64,000 nt of DNA. Origin: Marinobacter sp. GTDB taxonomy: Bacteria; Pseudomonadota; Gammaproteobacteria; Pseudomonadales; Oleiphilaceae. A model generated the notes under the pieces. It saw only the letters and a list, made by a program, of their open reading frames with translations, had not been told where the DNA came from and did no database searches. The stretch is taken from NCBI GenBank assembly GCA_022565395.1, contig JAIUMV010000001.1, forward strand, positions 203,586 to 267,585, written 5' to 3'. Shown here piece after piece: positions 44,934 to 54,921 of this stretch (the stretch's first letter is position 1; each line of letters opens with the position of its first letter). Both the position numbers and the translations under genes were made by a program.

Positions 44934-45485
44934 ATGAAACGCCTGCTGGCCCTCCCCCTTGCCGCCCTGTTCCTGCTGAGTGCTTGCGCGAACTTCACCA
45001 CGCATACCGTCAGTGAAGGTACCATTGAACGCTACCTGATGAATGCAGTGGCTGGTTTTGATCCCGCCGAGGCTACCGGCCTGCCGTTGAATGTCGCCCT
45101 CAAGACCGCCAAGGTGACCCTGGGCCCTGATGGCCGTCAGGTAGCCGTGCTGGATGTGAGAGGCCAGGTTGCGGTAGACGCGCTCTTTGCCCGCCTGCCA
45201 GTGGACGTGGCGCTGAAGCTGGAAGGCTCCCCGGTTTACGACAGTACCGAGAAAGCGGTGTTTATCCGCCAGCTGAAGATGCTGGAAGGCAGTATCGACA
45301 CCCCCCTGTACAGAGGTGACCTGGCGCCGGTAACCAACAGCGTGCTGGAGGTTGTATCTTACCTGCTGGACAACACCCCGGTTTATCGTCTGGATGAAAC
45401 CGATGCCCGCCAGCGTATGCTGGGCATGATACCGATGGATGTGCGGGTTGCACCGGGACGTCTGGAGTTTGTACCCAGGGATTGA
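44934..45485 (+). CDS. DUF1439 (YceB-like) lipoprotein
   Basis: A 183-residue lipoprotein. The N-terminus is a signal with the lipobox LLSAC and Cys at about residue 19, so it is lipidated and anchored to the outer or inner membrane. The body matches the DUF1439 family (TVSEGTIERYL, then VRGQVAVDALF). The function of the family is unknown. AAGAGG precedes the ATG. Confidence 0.85.
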   Translation: MKRLLALPLAALFLLSACANFTTHTVSEGTIERYLMNAVAGFDPAEATGLPLNVALKTAKVTLGPDGRQVAVLDVRGQVAVDALFARLPVDVALKLEGSPVYDSTEKAVFIRQLKMLEGSIDTPLYRGDLAPVTNSVLEVVSYLLDNTPVYRLDETDARQRMLGMIPMDVRVAPGRLEFVPRD

Positions 45486-45514
45486 TCGATCCTGATTGCA
45501 ACTCAGGACAAGCA

Positions 45515-45554
45515 GCGAGGGATGACTGCAGCCCTTTTGGAGGTCATCCCTCGC
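45515..45554 (+). terminator. Hairpin after the lipoprotein gene
   Basis: Perfect 12-base stem GCGAGGGATGAC/GTCATCCCTCGC with a 16-base loop, 30 bases past the stop. No T-run follows. Confidence 0.5.
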
Positions 45555-45587
45555 CACCCCGCCGATTCACCAAGAACACGTACTGCC

Positions 45588-45613
45588 CGTTCACCCTGAG
45601 CCTGTCGAAGGGT
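45588..45613. repeat. REP-like unit (third copy)
   Basis: CGTTCACCCTGAGCCTGTCG followed by AAGGGTGA, which makes a 7-base hairpin TCACCCT/AGGGTGA. It matches the 20-mer at 28499-28518 exactly, as a single unit rather than the inverted pair. Confidence 0.75.
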
Positions 45614-45692
45614 GATTGCACTAGGTCTCGCCCTTAGGCAGCTTCTGGACGAACGGAAGACGCCGCTTTGTGAAACAACCATAACAGTCTTA

Positions 45693-46796
45693 CTAAGCCA
45701 CTTGCCTCGCGTTGCGGGCAGCGGTGCTCATCTCATACTGCAGCGGCAGCAGGTCAAACGTACGCTCCGGGCGATTGGGATCAACCAGCAGCGTTGGGGT
45801 CTTGTAGACACGGGGCGTGCTGTACAGAAGCTTGACCGCCTGCCAGTGACTCGGCGCCACGTAACGCTCAGGGAAGTTGCTCTCCAGCCACGCTTTTACC
45901 ACCGGCGCCTTGTTATGGGCCATTTTCGGAAAAAAGTGGTGCTCAATATGGTGGCTGAAGCGGAAGTGCAGCCGATCCAGAATCGGATGGGTGCGCACGC
46001 TCATGGAGTTATCCAGCGGGTTGTTGGTAGCCGTCTGCGGGCGCAGGAAGTGGTTGGTCAGGATGTAACACTGCCCCAACGCATTGGCCACCATTAACGG
46101 AATCACCACCGTGTAGAGCGCCAGCGGACCCGAGAAATAGGCCAGCACACCCCAGGCTGCCACACACAACAGGCTTTGACGAATCGCCTTGTTACGATCC
46201 ATGCCCCGGAATGCCTTGCGACGTTTGGCCTGCAGCCACAGCACCAGCTGCGCATGGAAGGTAAATGAGTAGAAGAAGAACAGATAGCTGTACCAGGTGC
46301 CTGAGCCCGGGGCCAGCTTGGTGAATTTCTTCTGCTTGGGATCGACCTCATAGCGACGCGCGGTACCCAGGCTGTCCGGGTCAGTGTCTCCCATGTTGGT
46401 ATTGCCGTGGTGAACCACGTTGTGCCACTTGCGCCAGAACTCCGGGGGCACGATCAGCGGCCCAAAACCAAGCCAGCCAAAAAAGTTCTGCCAGCGTTTG
46501 CTCATGCCCAGTGCACCGTGCAAAACCTCATGCGCGAGTAACGCCTGTGCGCCGATCGTATGCCCCACCACCACAGCCAGGCCGAGGTTGGCATACCAGG
46601 GCAAGCCCGCCAGAAGAATGGCAGCGATACCACCCCAGATGATCAGTTGCAGCGGCAAAAACCAGATAATACGCCAAGTTTGAGGCTTAAAAGTATCAGC
46701 AGGCAACTCTGCCCGCATACGGTCGCGCAGTTCACGCTCGTCCGCAAATCCGTAGTTTTCGTTGCCAGACAGGCCTGGCTTCACAGCAGCATTCAT
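45693..46796 (-). CDS. Membrane fatty acid desaturase
   Basis: A 367-residue integral-membrane di-iron desaturase. All three histidine boxes are present: HEVLH, HNVVHH and HHIEHH. Several hydrophobic segments surround them. It introduces a double bond into acyl chains, perhaps acyl-lipids, and may adjust membrane fluidity. AAAGGTGA precedes the ATG. It lies before the acsA regulator but on its own transcript. Confidence 0.92.
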   Translation of the reverse strand: MNAAVKPGLSGNENYGFADERELRDRMRAELPADTFKPQTWRIIWFLPLQLIIWGGIAAILLAGLPWYANLGLAVVVGHTIGAQALLAHEVLHGALGMSKRWQNFFGWLGFGPLIVPPEFWRKWHNVVHHGNTNMGDTDPDSLGTARRYEVDPKQKKFTKLAPGSGTWYSYLFFFYSFTFHAQLVLWLQAKRRKAFRGMDRNKAIRQSLLCVAAWGVLAYFSGPLALYTVVIPLMVANALGQCYILTNHFLRPQTATNNPLDNSMSVRTHPILDRLHFRFSHHIEHHFFPKMAHNKAPVVKAWLESNFPERYVAPSHWQAVKLLYSTPRVYKTPTLLVDPNRPERTFDLLPLQYEMSTAARNARQVA

Positions 46797-46901
46797 AGGT
46801 CACCTTTAACTTTGGGCGTACACTTGTGCGCTGAATTTACACAAACAATGAAGGCAGTTCAATGACAGCGAGGTGATTTTTTTGTGAAATGACAAGCGCC
46901 A

Positions 46902-46919
46902 GCAGCCGGAAAAGGCTGC
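46902..46919 (-). terminator. Small hairpin beyond the response regulator gene
   Basis: GCAGCC/GGCTGC stem with a GGAAAA loop between the response-regulator stop and the desaturase start. No T-run on either side, so the call is weak. Confidence 0.3.
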
Positions 46920-46997
46920 CGGAATAAAGATAGCGAGCTGAATTAATTGAGAAAAACCACAACACCGGGGCCTTGGTGGTGCAGTCAGAACATTGGC

Positions 46998-47660
46998 CTA
47001 GCCGGACAGGCTGGTCTGGGAGGTATCTATTTCAAGCTGCTGGATGGCGATAACCGCCTGAGTGCGGTTGCGTACCCCCAGCTTCCGGAACACCGCCGTG
47101 ATATGTGCCTTGACGGTGGCTTCCGAAACCTCAAGATCATAGGCAATCTGCTTGTTGAGCAAACCTTCCGCCAGCATACCCAGCACCCTGAACTGCTGAG
47201 GTGTCAGGGACGCCAGGCGGTCGGAAATGTCTGTGACATCGGATTGCACGCGCTCCAGGCGTTCGGCAACACCCTCGGGCAACCACACATCACCCTGAAG
47301 CACATCGCGAATGGCCTGGGTAATGGTGGGCAGGGGGGCCGATTTGGGGATAAAGCCTGAAGCGCCGTAATCAATGGCACGGCGCATCACTTGCAGCTCC
47401 TCGGCACCGGACACCACCACCACCGGCAGACCGGGGTATTGGCCACGCATGAAGACAAGCCCGGAAAACCCGTGCGCACCTGGCATATTGAGATCAAGCA
47501 ACACCAGGTCCGCACCGGGGTGCAGATCCACCGCAGCCTGCAAGGCCTTGATGCTGTCCACTTCCACCACGTCGGCTTCCGGTACCGCCTGGCTAACCGC
47601 CTGCCGCAGGGCAGCCCGGAACAGGGGATGGTCGTCAGCGATAATGATTTGGTGGGACAT
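46998..47660 (-). CDS. LuxR-type response regulator (acs regulator)
   Basis: A 220-residue NarL/LuxR-type response regulator. The receiver has the acidic pocket IIADDHPL, phospho-acceptor Asp in LLDLNMPG and Lys in IPKSAPL. The C-terminal helix-turn-helix has LTPQQFRVLGMLAEGLLNKQIA and SEATVKAHITAVFRKLGV. It is similar to ErdR/CrbR-type regulators that activate acetyl-CoA synthetase. It lies 39 bases downstream of acsA on the same strand, so control of acsA is likely. Its sensor kinase is not in the window. Confidence 0.9.
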   Translation of the reverse strand: MSHQIIIADDHPLFRAALRQAVSQAVPEADVVEVDSIKALQAAVDLHPGADLVLLDLNMPGAHGFSGLVFMRGQYPGLPVVVVSGAEELQVMRRAIDYGASGFIPKSAPLPTITQAIRDVLQGDVWLPEGVAERLERVQSDVTDISDRLASLTPQQFRVLGMLAEGLLNKQIAYDLEVSEATVKAHITAVFRKLGVRNRTQAVIAIQQLEIDTSQTSLSG

Positions 47661-47699
47661 CAGGTTACCTTACTGTTGCGGGCTTCGCGCCGGGCCCGT

Positions 47700-49646
47700 T
47701 TATTGGAATGCGCGATGAGCGATCAATTCATCCACCACGGCCGGATCAGCAAGCGTGGACGTGTCACCCAACTGGTCATGCTCGTTGGCGGCGATCTTCC
47801 GCAGGATACGGCGCATGATCTTGCCAGAACGGGTCTTGGGCAGGCCCGGCGCCCACTGGATCACATCCGGCGTGGCAATCGGTCCGATTTCTTTGCGAAC
47901 CCACTGCAACAGCTCCTTACGCAGCTCCTCCGTGGGTTCCTCGCCCTGCACCAGGGTCACATAGACATAGATGCCCTGCCCCTTGATATCATGAGGATAG
48001 CCCACCACGGCAGCCTCGGCGACTTTGGCATGGGCCACCAGTGCGCTTTCCACCTCGGCCGTGCCAAGACGATGGCCGGATACGTTCAGCACATCATCCA
48101 CCCGCCCGGTGATCCAGTAGTAGCCGTCGTCATCGCGACGGGCACCGTCACCCGTAAAGTAACGGCCAGGATAGGCGCTGAAGTAGGTTTGCTTGAAGCG
48201 TTCGTGATCACCAAAAATGGTACGCATCTGGCCAGGCCAGCTATCAAGAATAACCAGATTGCCTTCGGCGGCGTCTTCCAGCACATTGCCATCCGCATCC
48301 AGCAGCGCCGGTTTCACCCCGAAGAAGGGCAAGGTTGCGGAGCCGGGCTTGAGATCCGTGGCACCCGGTAGCGGGGAGATCAGAATGCCGCCCGTCTCTG
48401 TCTGCCACCAGGTATCCACAATCGGGCACGCGCTGTTGCCGATCACCCGGTGATACCAGGTCCAGGCTTCCGGGTTGATGGGCTCGCCCACCGAGCCAAG
48501 CAGACGCAGGCTGTCACGCCGGGTTCCCGCCATGCAGTCGTCTCCCTCCGCCATCAGCGCACGGATTGCGGTGGGTGCCGTGTACAGGATATTGACCTTG
48601 TGCTTGTCCACCACCTGGCCAATACGGGCATTACTGGGGTAGTTGGGTACGCCCTCGAACAGCAGCGTAATAGCCCCGTTGGCCAAAGGCCCGTAGAGAA
48701 TATAGCTGTGGCCGGTGATCCAGCCAAAGTCGGCGGTACACCAGTAAACATCACCATCATGGTAATCAAACACATATTGGTGGGTCATGGCGGCATACAC
48801 CAGATAGCCACCGGTGGTGTGCAGCACACCTTTCGGCGCCCCCGTTGAGCCGGAGGTATAAAGCATGAACAGCGGATCTTCCGCATTCATGGGCTCAGGC
48901 TCACACTCGGGTTTGGCGGTTGCCATCAGCTCTTCGTACCAGACATCACGCCCGGCCTGCCAGCCGATATCACCCCCGGTACGCTTGACCGTAATGACAT
49001 GATCCACTGCCGGCACCTTGTCACTGCTCAGGGCAAGATCGACGTTTTTCTTCAGCGGGATCTTGCGGCCACCCCGCAATCCTTCATCCGCAGTGATGAC
49101 ATAGCGGGACTTGCCGTTGGCAATTCTGGCGCCCAGAGCCTCCGGCGAGAAACCACCGAACACCACCGAGTGGATAGCGCCAATGCGGGCACAGGCAAGC
49201 ATGGCCACCGCGGTCTCAACAATCATCGGCATATAGATTGTGACCACGTCACCCTTGCGCACGCCCAGCGCCTTGAGGGCATTGGCAAACTTGCAGACGT
49301 CGGTGTGCAGTTCCCGATAGGTCACGTGCCGTGACACATTGGGGTCATCCCCCTCAAATATAATGGCGGTCTGATCACCCCGTTTGGCCAGGTGGCGGTC
49401 CAGACAGTTGGCCGAAACGTTCAGCACCCCATCTTCAAACCACTTGATGGACAGGTTGTCGTAGTCAAAGGTGGTGTTTTTGACGCGGGAGTACGGCTTA
49501 ACCCAGTCAATACGCTTGCCATGCTCACCCCAGAAGCCCTCCGGATCCTCCACGGAGGCCTGGTACATTTGCTGGTAGCCTGAGCGGTCAACCCAGGCCC
49601 GACCCTGCATTTCTGGCGTGACCGGGTATACCTTGCTGTCAGTCAT
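47700..49646 (-). CDS. acsA: Acetyl-CoA synthetase
   Basis: Activates acetate to acetyl-CoA through an acetyl-AMP intermediate in the cytoplasm. The 648-residue protein has the AMP-binding loop [45 protein letters not shown] and the C-terminal acetylation site [11 protein letters not shown]. The last motif is where Pat acetylation silences the enzyme in other bacteria. GGGGAG precedes the ATG. It is followed by a LuxR regulator. Confidence 0.97.
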   Translation of the reverse strand: MTDSKVYPVTPEMQGRAWVDRSGYQQMYQASVEDPEGFWGEHGKRIDWVKPYSRVKNTTFDYDNLSIKWFEDGVLNVSANCLDRHLAKRGDQTAIIFEGDDPNVSRHVTYRELHTDVCKFANALKALGVRKGDVVTIYMPMIVETAVAMLACARIGAIHSVVFGGFSPEALGARIANGKSRYVITADEGLRGGRKIPLKKNVDLALSSDKVPAVDHVITVKRTGGDIGWQAGRDVWYEELMATAKPECEPEPMNAEDPLFMLYTSGSTGAPKGVLHTTGGYLVYAAMTHQYVFDYHDGDVYWCTADFGWITGHSYILYGPLANGAITLLFEGVPNYPSNARIGQVVDKHKVNILYTAPTAIRALMAEGDDCMAGTRRDSLRLLGSVGEPINPEAWTWYHRVIGNSACPIVDTWWQTETGGILISPLPGATDLKPGSATLPFFGVKPALLDADGNVLEDAAEGNLVILDSWPGQMRTIFGDHERFKQTYFSAYPGRYFTGDGARRDDDGYYWITGRVDDVLNVSGHRLGTAEVESALVAHAKVAEAAVVGYPHDIKGQGIYVYVTLVQGEEPTEELRKELLQWVRKEIGPIATPDVIQWAPGLPKTRSGKIMRRILRKIAANEHDQLGDTSTLADPAVVDELIAHRAFQ

Positions 49647-49814
49647 CGTGCTCCCCTTTCAGTCTGTCAGTTCGTTGTAGGCATTGTTGCAACAGATCAG
49701 TGTGGGCGTTGTGTGTCTTTCGGCCCGTATGGGTCATAGTTCACCACGGTGGGCACCCAAGGTTGAATTAGACCAATGTCCTAAGACGCTCTCACACCGC
49801 GCGCGCCGCCGGTT
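49647..49814. promoter_or_regulatory. Promoter region of acsA
   Basis: A 168-base gap between the acsA start and the acyl-CoA reductase stop. It holds the perfect palindrome TGTTGCAACA at 49685-49694, a possible regulator site. No gene is seen. Confidence 0.35.
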
Positions 49815-51329
49815 TTACTTTTGTGAGCGTCGCGTTGTCAGAGAATAACGGTCCAGACCGGCAAGATGAATACGCTGCAGGTAGTTGGCCCAATCAATCG
49901 CTGAGGGGTCAACGGGAAACAGTGCACGATCCACCGGCGACATCCGCTGTGCCAGTGCCATCAGTCGGTCATTGTGAAAAACATAGTCGGCGGCGGTGTA
50001 GAAACCAAACAAGGCTGCCAGTTGCTGGGTGGTCGCCAGACTCTCCAGCAACTTCAGTTTCGCCTCGGGCTCCCTGATGCGCAGTAGCCGTTGAATGACC
50101 TGCAATGGCAGCTGCGAGCCCTTTAACAGGAGGCCAAACAGCGTTGCGTCCACGGCAACAAACGGCAGCCTTGGCGGACGTTTGAACAGTCGCGGGTAGG
50201 ACTGGTGATTTCGGCGGGACTCCTCAATCACCAGATCTATAAACTGCCCCAGAGTTATGGGGTTGCTGGCGCCGCTACAGGACTGATAGATACGCTGCTC
50301 GCCCGGGTCCTGGAGGGCCTCGGCAAGCGCCATCAGAATGCTGTTAGCCACCAAATCCACCGGGATCACGTCAAGCACGCAGCCGCGTTGGCCGGGAAAC
50401 ACCACGACCTTGCCACGGGCATACCCCATGATCACCGCATCAGCCACCTTCACGCCCTCTATCCAGCCCGGCAGGGGCTCTTCAAGGGCACTCTCGATAA
50501 TAGCCGGGCGCACGATGGTGAGGGTGCGTCCCTGCATGGACTCCAGCAGGCACTGCTCACCCAGCCATTTGGTGAAGGTGTAGGTGTCAGTCCAGCCCAG
50601 TTCATTAGCCTCCGCCTGACCAAGGGCTATCAGCGCCTGCTCCCGTGCATCAGGGTCCTGATGGGCCGCAGACAACTCCCGGATCTCCGCCTGCAAGCGA
50701 GCGATCAGCGGGCGTACCTCGTAGTAACCCTGAGCATGCCGCGCCAGGCGACCAGAGGCGGGCGCCACGACAGCCTCCCGGGCATCGCCGGGGTTCTTGC
50801 CGTTGACATAGCATGTGGACACCTGCAGCAACGGGATGCCGCCCGCCACCTCGGTAAGGGTGACCAGATTGTCCAGGCAGAGGGTGTTGATCTCCAGCGC
50901 CCGTTCCAGTGATTCGCGGAAATTGACGCTGGCTGCGGAATTGATGATGGCATCCAGTGAGCCCGCCAGGGCCTGGTAGGCATCATCCGTCAGACCCAAC
51001 TGCGACGCTGTGATGGTAGCCGGCAGACAACGAATACGGGCCGCAACCCGCGCTTCAAACGCATCGCCCAGGTCCCGCCTCAGTCGGTCAAATACACTGG
51101 AGCCCAGCACTTCGGCACGAAAGCGGTCTTCGGCATTGGGAAATTTACGATTGGCACGCATGGGAAGATAGATCAGACCGATATCCGGCACCGTGCGCAA
51201 CAGCTTCTCAAGCACCACCTTGCCGAGAAAACCGCTGGCACCGGTCAGCAAAATCCGCTTGCCCGTTAAAGTGGCAATAATACGGGATGAGACCACGGGT
51301 TTAACCTGTGTATCCATAGCATGTCCCAT
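49815..51329 (-). CDS. Fatty acyl-CoA reductase (alcohol-forming, wax-ester type)
   Basis: Reduces fatty acyl-CoA (or acyl-ACP) to a fatty alcohol for wax ester synthesis. The 504-residue protein has NADPH-binding TGASGFLGKVVLEKLLRTVPDIG, the catalytic YTFTKWLGEQ, LQVSTCYVNGKNPGD and AINSAASVNFRE-like INSAASVNFRESLE. The order and many phrases match the Marinobacter reductase from N- to C-terminus. The ATG at 51329 follows GGAGG by 5 bases; earlier in-frame Met codons exist. It lies 56 bases after the MinD-like gene on the same strand. No wax synthase gene is in the window. Confidence 0.9.
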   Translation of the reverse strand: MGHAMDTQVKPVVSSRIIATLTGKRILLTGASGFLGKVVLEKLLRTVPDIGLIYLPMRANRKFPNAEDRFRAEVLGSSVFDRLRRDLGDAFEARVAARIRCLPATITASQLGLTDDAYQALAGSLDAIINSAASVNFRESLERALEINTLCLDNLVTLTEVAGGIPLLQVSTCYVNGKNPGDAREAVVAPASGRLARHAQGYYEVRPLIARLQAEIRELSAAHQDPDAREQALIALGQAEANELGWTDTYTFTKWLGEQCLLESMQGRTLTIVRPAIIESALEEPLPGWIEGVKVADAVIMGYARGKVVVFPGQRGCVLDVIPVDLVANSILMALAEALQDPGEQRIYQSCSGASNPITLGQFIDLVIEESRRNHQSYPRLFKRPPRLPFVAVDATLFGLLLKGSQLPLQVIQRLLRIREPEAKLKLLESLATTQQLAALFGFYTAADYVFHNDRLMALAQRMSPVDRALFPVDPSAIDWANYLQRIHLAGLDRYSLTTRRSQK

Positions 51330-51385
51330 ACTGTCCTCCATGATGTGTGAGGAGCATCCATGCAACCACTGCCGCGGTGGCGCTG

Positions 51386-52702
51386 TCAGTCCCCTGAGGT
51401 TTTTTCCAGCACTGAGCGCAGAAAGCGTTCCACTGATACATCCCGTGGCTGCTCTTTGAGTGCCGCCAACAATTTGCTCTGATCGCCAAAGCGTACCCGA
51501 TCATAGCGAGGTTCATCCGCTGCGGGTAGCACCCCCTGCGAAGTTCCTGATACCGGCATCACAGCGGGAGACGAAACATCGGATCGGGGTTGCACCTGCT
51601 CGGCCAAATGGCGTAAATGTTCGGCAAACTGCCCCCGCACGGCTTCCGGCCAGGACTCCCAGCCCAGGTTGGCCAACCCGGTTTGCAAAGTTTCCACCAC
51701 ATCATCATCCGCAGCCCTGCCGAGGCTCGCCATACAGGCAATGATGGCGTCATGGATCTGCGTGGAAGTGGTATCGGAGGCCGCCAGCAACGCTTCAAAT
51801 TCGCTCACCCAAGCCTGCCAGCGCGCGGCTATGGGTGTGGTCAGACTGGCGCTGTCCTGCGTTGGCTGGCTTGCGGCTCGCCGTTGCGCCACACCCTGCC
51901 AATAACCCGCAAACCCTCTCGGCCGCGGCTCGGCCTGAGTCAGTTTGACGCTCACCATATCGGCAAGAACACGGAACTGGCGGGCGGAGGGGTCTGATGC
52001 AGGCAACAAGGCCACAGGTCTCTGTTGCCGGGCAGCCTGAACCAGAGTTTCATCCCGCCAGATGGCCCCGAGATAATGCGGTGTGATGCCCAGATAGCGC
52101 TGCACCGCCGCAGCAAAACGCTGAAACAAGGAGCGCGCCTGACTGGCGCCACGCGCCATGTTGATCAGTACGCTGGGCTGCCGCCGATAGCCCCGGCGGT
52201 GCAGCACCTTGAGCAGTGAAAAGGCATCCGTGAGTGAGGCTGGGTCTGGCGTCACCACCACGCACGCCTGATCAGCCGCAGCGATCATATGCAGCACCAC
52301 CGGCTGCAGGCCTGCGGCTGTGTCTATGAGAATCGTATCGTAGTTGGACTCAAGGGCAGCCAACGCCTCCAGCAGGCGAGTACGGTCAGCTGCACTAACC
52401 GCCATGCAGCGCTCCATACCCGATGCGCCGGGTATCACGTGCAACCCGTGGGGGGCCTCAAGAATCACCTCTTCCAGACTGCAGCTGCCGTTAAGGGCCT
52501 GCTCGAGGGTGCGGTTGGGATACTGGCCCAGCATAATGCTGACATTGGCAAGGTCGGTGTCACCATCCAGCAGCAGCACACGCTGACCGTCTCGCGCCAG
52601 AGTCAGGGCGAGGTTAACGGCAATGGAGGTCTTGCCAACACCACCTTTACCTCCGGTGATAGCCAGCATTCTTGAGCGGCGGGTGGCCTGTTCCTGTGCC
52701 AT
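51386..52702 (-). CDS. MinD/FlhG-like ATPase with C-terminal extension
   Basis: A 438-residue ParA/MinD-family ATPase. It has the deviant Walker A GGKGGVGKTS at residues 17-26, the DTDLANVSIMLG, IDTAAGLQP and VINMARGASQA segments of FlhG/FleN-like proteins, and a catalytic domain of about 260 residues. The C-terminal 170 residues are Gln/Ala-rich and unlike FlhG. No flagellar gene is nearby. It is divergent from the HDOD-histidine kinase gene 203 bases away and may belong to that system. It probably localises a partner at the membrane or pole. Confidence 0.85.
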   Translation of the reverse strand: MAQEQATRRSRMLAITGGKGGVGKTSIAVNLALTLARDGQRVLLLDGDTDLANVSIMLGQYPNRTLEQALNGSCSLEEVILEAPHGLHVIPGASGMERCMAVSAADRTRLLEALAALESNYDTILIDTAAGLQPVVLHMIAAADQACVVVTPDPASLTDAFSLLKVLHRRGYRRQPSVLINMARGASQARSLFQRFAAAVQRYLGITPHYLGAIWRDETLVQAARQQRPVALLPASDPSARQFRVLADMVSVKLTQAEPRPRGFAGYWQGVAQRRAASQPTQDSASLTTPIAARWQAWVSEFEALLAASDTTSTQIHDAIIACMASLGRAADDDVVETLQTGLANLGWESWPEAVRGQFAEHLRHLAEQVQPRSDVSSPAVMPVSGTSQGVLPAADEPRYDRVRFGDQSKLLAALKEQPRDVSVERFLRSVLEKTSGD

Positions 52703-52905
52703 GGCGAACCTTTATTATATCTATTTTACATCCGGCTTTAGTGCCAGCAGATTGCCCGAGCAATGAAACTGTTCAGTAATTGTACAATCAGAAACCAGTG
52801 TAAAGTAGACTCAGTTCTGTTTTTTTATTAAAAACAGCTTGCTACTGAGACAAGTTTGGTTAAGATCTGAACAGACTAAAATCATGAACTGGGCGTCATT
52901 TTCCT

Positions 52906-54906
52906 GTGACTGTATCGCAGATTCCAGATGTCAGCCAGCTTCCAAGCCTGCCTCAGGTGGTTGTCAGTGCCCTTGAGGCCTGCCGGAGGGATGCCGGCTA
53001 CCGGGAGATCAGCCGGCTGCTTGCCAGCGATACCGCGTTGACTGCGCGGGTATTGGCGCTGGCCAGCTCCCCCCTGCTGGGGGCGGCAGGCGATGTCAGC
53101 TCCATGGAGCAGGCCCTGTTGCGCCTGGGCACCCGGCGTATCCAGGCGCTGATTCTGACGGCTGGCTTACGTCAGTTGCTGAACGACCTGTCCGACGACC
53201 AGTGGCAACAGCTCCGGGATTTCTGGCGACACGCCCTGACCACCGCCCTCACTGCCAAAACCCTCGCAACCCTGACCCGCTACCCGGCCGAAGACGAAGC
53301 CTTTACGCTGGGCATGCTGCACAATATCGGCGAACTGCTGGCCCTGAACGCACATCACGACTCTCAGGTGTTACTGGATCAACAGGCCGAAATTGCCGCC
53401 GCGCTGGTGGCCCATTGGGGGCTTGGCCCCATGGCCGCCGACGCCATGCGCTACCAGCAGCTGCCGCCGGACCGCCTGCAGGATGCCAGCCACTTGGTGA
53501 AGATCATCAACCTGTCAGTCCGTCTGGCGCTGACGGACCGGCGCGGCATTGATGCCGCCTACACCCTGTTCGGCCTGAGTGAAGCCCTGACCCTGGAGCT
53601 GATAGAGCGCATCAACCACGATGTCGCCACCCTGGCAGAGTCCCTGGGCGTACCCCTGGACGCCACGTACCCCGCCGACGCGGCCCGGCAACATCTGCTG
53701 GAGGCAACCCTGAGCAATGCGCTGGTGATGGGGGCCAGCCAACCGCTGCAGGATGTGGTGCCCACACCCGCTGCTCTTATCAAGGAGGCCGCTCTGTGCC
53801 TGATGCAGCTGACAGCCAGGCCGGTGCTGGCGTTCCACTGTCAGCAGAATGAGCTGACCCTGTTCGCCCATACTGCCGGCCCATGCCCACATCTTGATCT
53901 GCCCCTGTCACCCGCCCTCAGCCTGCTGACAATGGCCTGTAAAGAGAAGGCAATACAACAACTTGATACTAGGCTGATTACCGTACTGGACCAGCAATTG
54001 TTAGGGCTTTTGCAGATGGCATCCATGACGGCAGTACCTTTGATTGTTGGCGATCAGCTGCAGGGCGCCCTGGTGGTTGGCACCTTGGCCGATGAGCAAC
54101 CGTTTCAGCTTCGCCTGATTCAGTTGTTCGCCGCCAACCTGGAGCACCAACTGGCGCAGCTGACAGCCCTTCGCCACTCCCACACCGCAGGGTCGGACAG
54201 CGAACTGAGTGCTCAACTGGAATACCAGCGTATTCGCCAGATTGTTCATGAAGTCAGCAACCCGCTGACCATCGTCCGGCAGTATGTACATCAACTGCAC
54301 AGTCAGCTGACGGTAAAAGCAGATGAACCACAGTTACACCAGGATCTGATGGTCATTCGTGAAGAGCTGGAGCGGGCTACCGAGTTGCTGCTGCGCCTGA
54401 CGGACGAGCCCCCTGCCTCTGACAACTCTCCGGCCGGGCTAGATCTGAACCGGGAAGTGCAGCTACTGACAGGCCTGTTTGAACACACCTTACTCAATGC
54501 GGTAACGGGCCTGTCCTGCCGGCTCAAACTGAGCGACACCCCCACCCTGGCATCGATACCCCAGGCGGGCTTCCGGCAGGTGTATATCAACCTGCTGCGG
54601 AACGCCATTGAGGCCATGCCCGAGGGCGGGCAGATTATCGTCTCCACCACCGCCGGTATCTGGCAGCAAGGGCGCAACTGGATTGAACTCATTGTTGAAG
54701 ATAACGGGCCAGGGATACCCCCTGAAATGCAGGCCCAACTGTTCAGCCCAGTGCAGTCCAGCAAGGGCTCTGGCCATAGCGGACTGGGATTAAGCATCGT
54801 AAAACAGTTAATGGATGACATGGAGGGCATCATAGGCTGCCGTACGGACCAGACCGGAACCAGCTTCCGGCTTCTGTTGCCGACCATTCAGAATCGTCCA
54901 ACCTGA
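52906..54906 (+). CDS. HDOD-GAF-histidine kinase hybrid sensor
   Basis: A 666-residue cytoplasmic sensor kinase with no membrane segment. The N-terminal HDOD domain (residues about 15-250) has MLHNIGELLALNAHH. A GAF-like domain follows (about 290-415). The kinase core has the phospho-acceptor His448 in RQIVHEVSNPLT, N-box LLRNAIEAMPEGG, G1 VEDNGPGIP and G2 GHSGLGLSIVKQL. It begins with GTG and a weak ribosome site. The next gene is a response regulator 15 bases downstream, so they form a two-component pair. HDOD fused to a kinase suggests a protein-protein or nucleotide signal input. Confidence 0.88.
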   Translation: MTVSQIPDVSQLPSLPQVVVSALEACRRDAGYREISRLLASDTALTARVLALASSPLLGAAGDVSSMEQALLRLGTRRIQALILTAGLRQLLNDLSDDQWQQLRDFWRHALTTALTAKTLATLTRYPAEDEAFTLGMLHNIGELLALNAHHDSQVLLDQQAEIAAALVAHWGLGPMAADAMRYQQLPPDRLQDASHLVKIINLSVRLALTDRRGIDAAYTLFGLSEALTLELIERINHDVATLAESLGVPLDATYPADAARQHLLEATLSNALVMGASQPLQDVVPTPAALIKEAALCLMQLTARPVLAFHCQQNELTLFAHTAGPCPHLDLPLSPALSLLTMACKEKAIQQLDTRLITVLDQQLLGLLQMASMTAVPLIVGDQLQGALVVGTLADEQPFQLRLIQLFAANLEHQLAQLTALRHSHTAGSDSELSAQLEYQRIRQIVHEVSNPLTIVRQYVHQLHSQLTVKADEPQLHQDLMVIREELERATELLLRLTDEPPASDNSPAGLDLNREVQLLTGLFEHTLLNAVTGLSCRLKLSDTPTLASIPQAGFRQVYINLLRNAIEAMPEGGQIIVSTTAGIWQQGRNWIELIVEDNGPGIPPEMQAQLFSPVQSSKGSGHSGLGLSIVKQLMDDMEGIIGCRTDQTGTSFRLLLPTIQNRPT

Positions 54907-54921
54907 CAGCGCAGGTAAACC

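Noticed and set aside
47391-48371. A 326-codon plus-strand frame over the regulator and acsA
   Set aside because: It crosses two well-supported minus-strand genes and their gap, with no ribosome site.
52817-52837. CTGTTTTT/AAAAACAG hairpin upstream of the HDOD kinase as a terminator
   Set aside because: It lies in a divergent promoter gap with no gene reading towards it, and its stem is almost all A-T.
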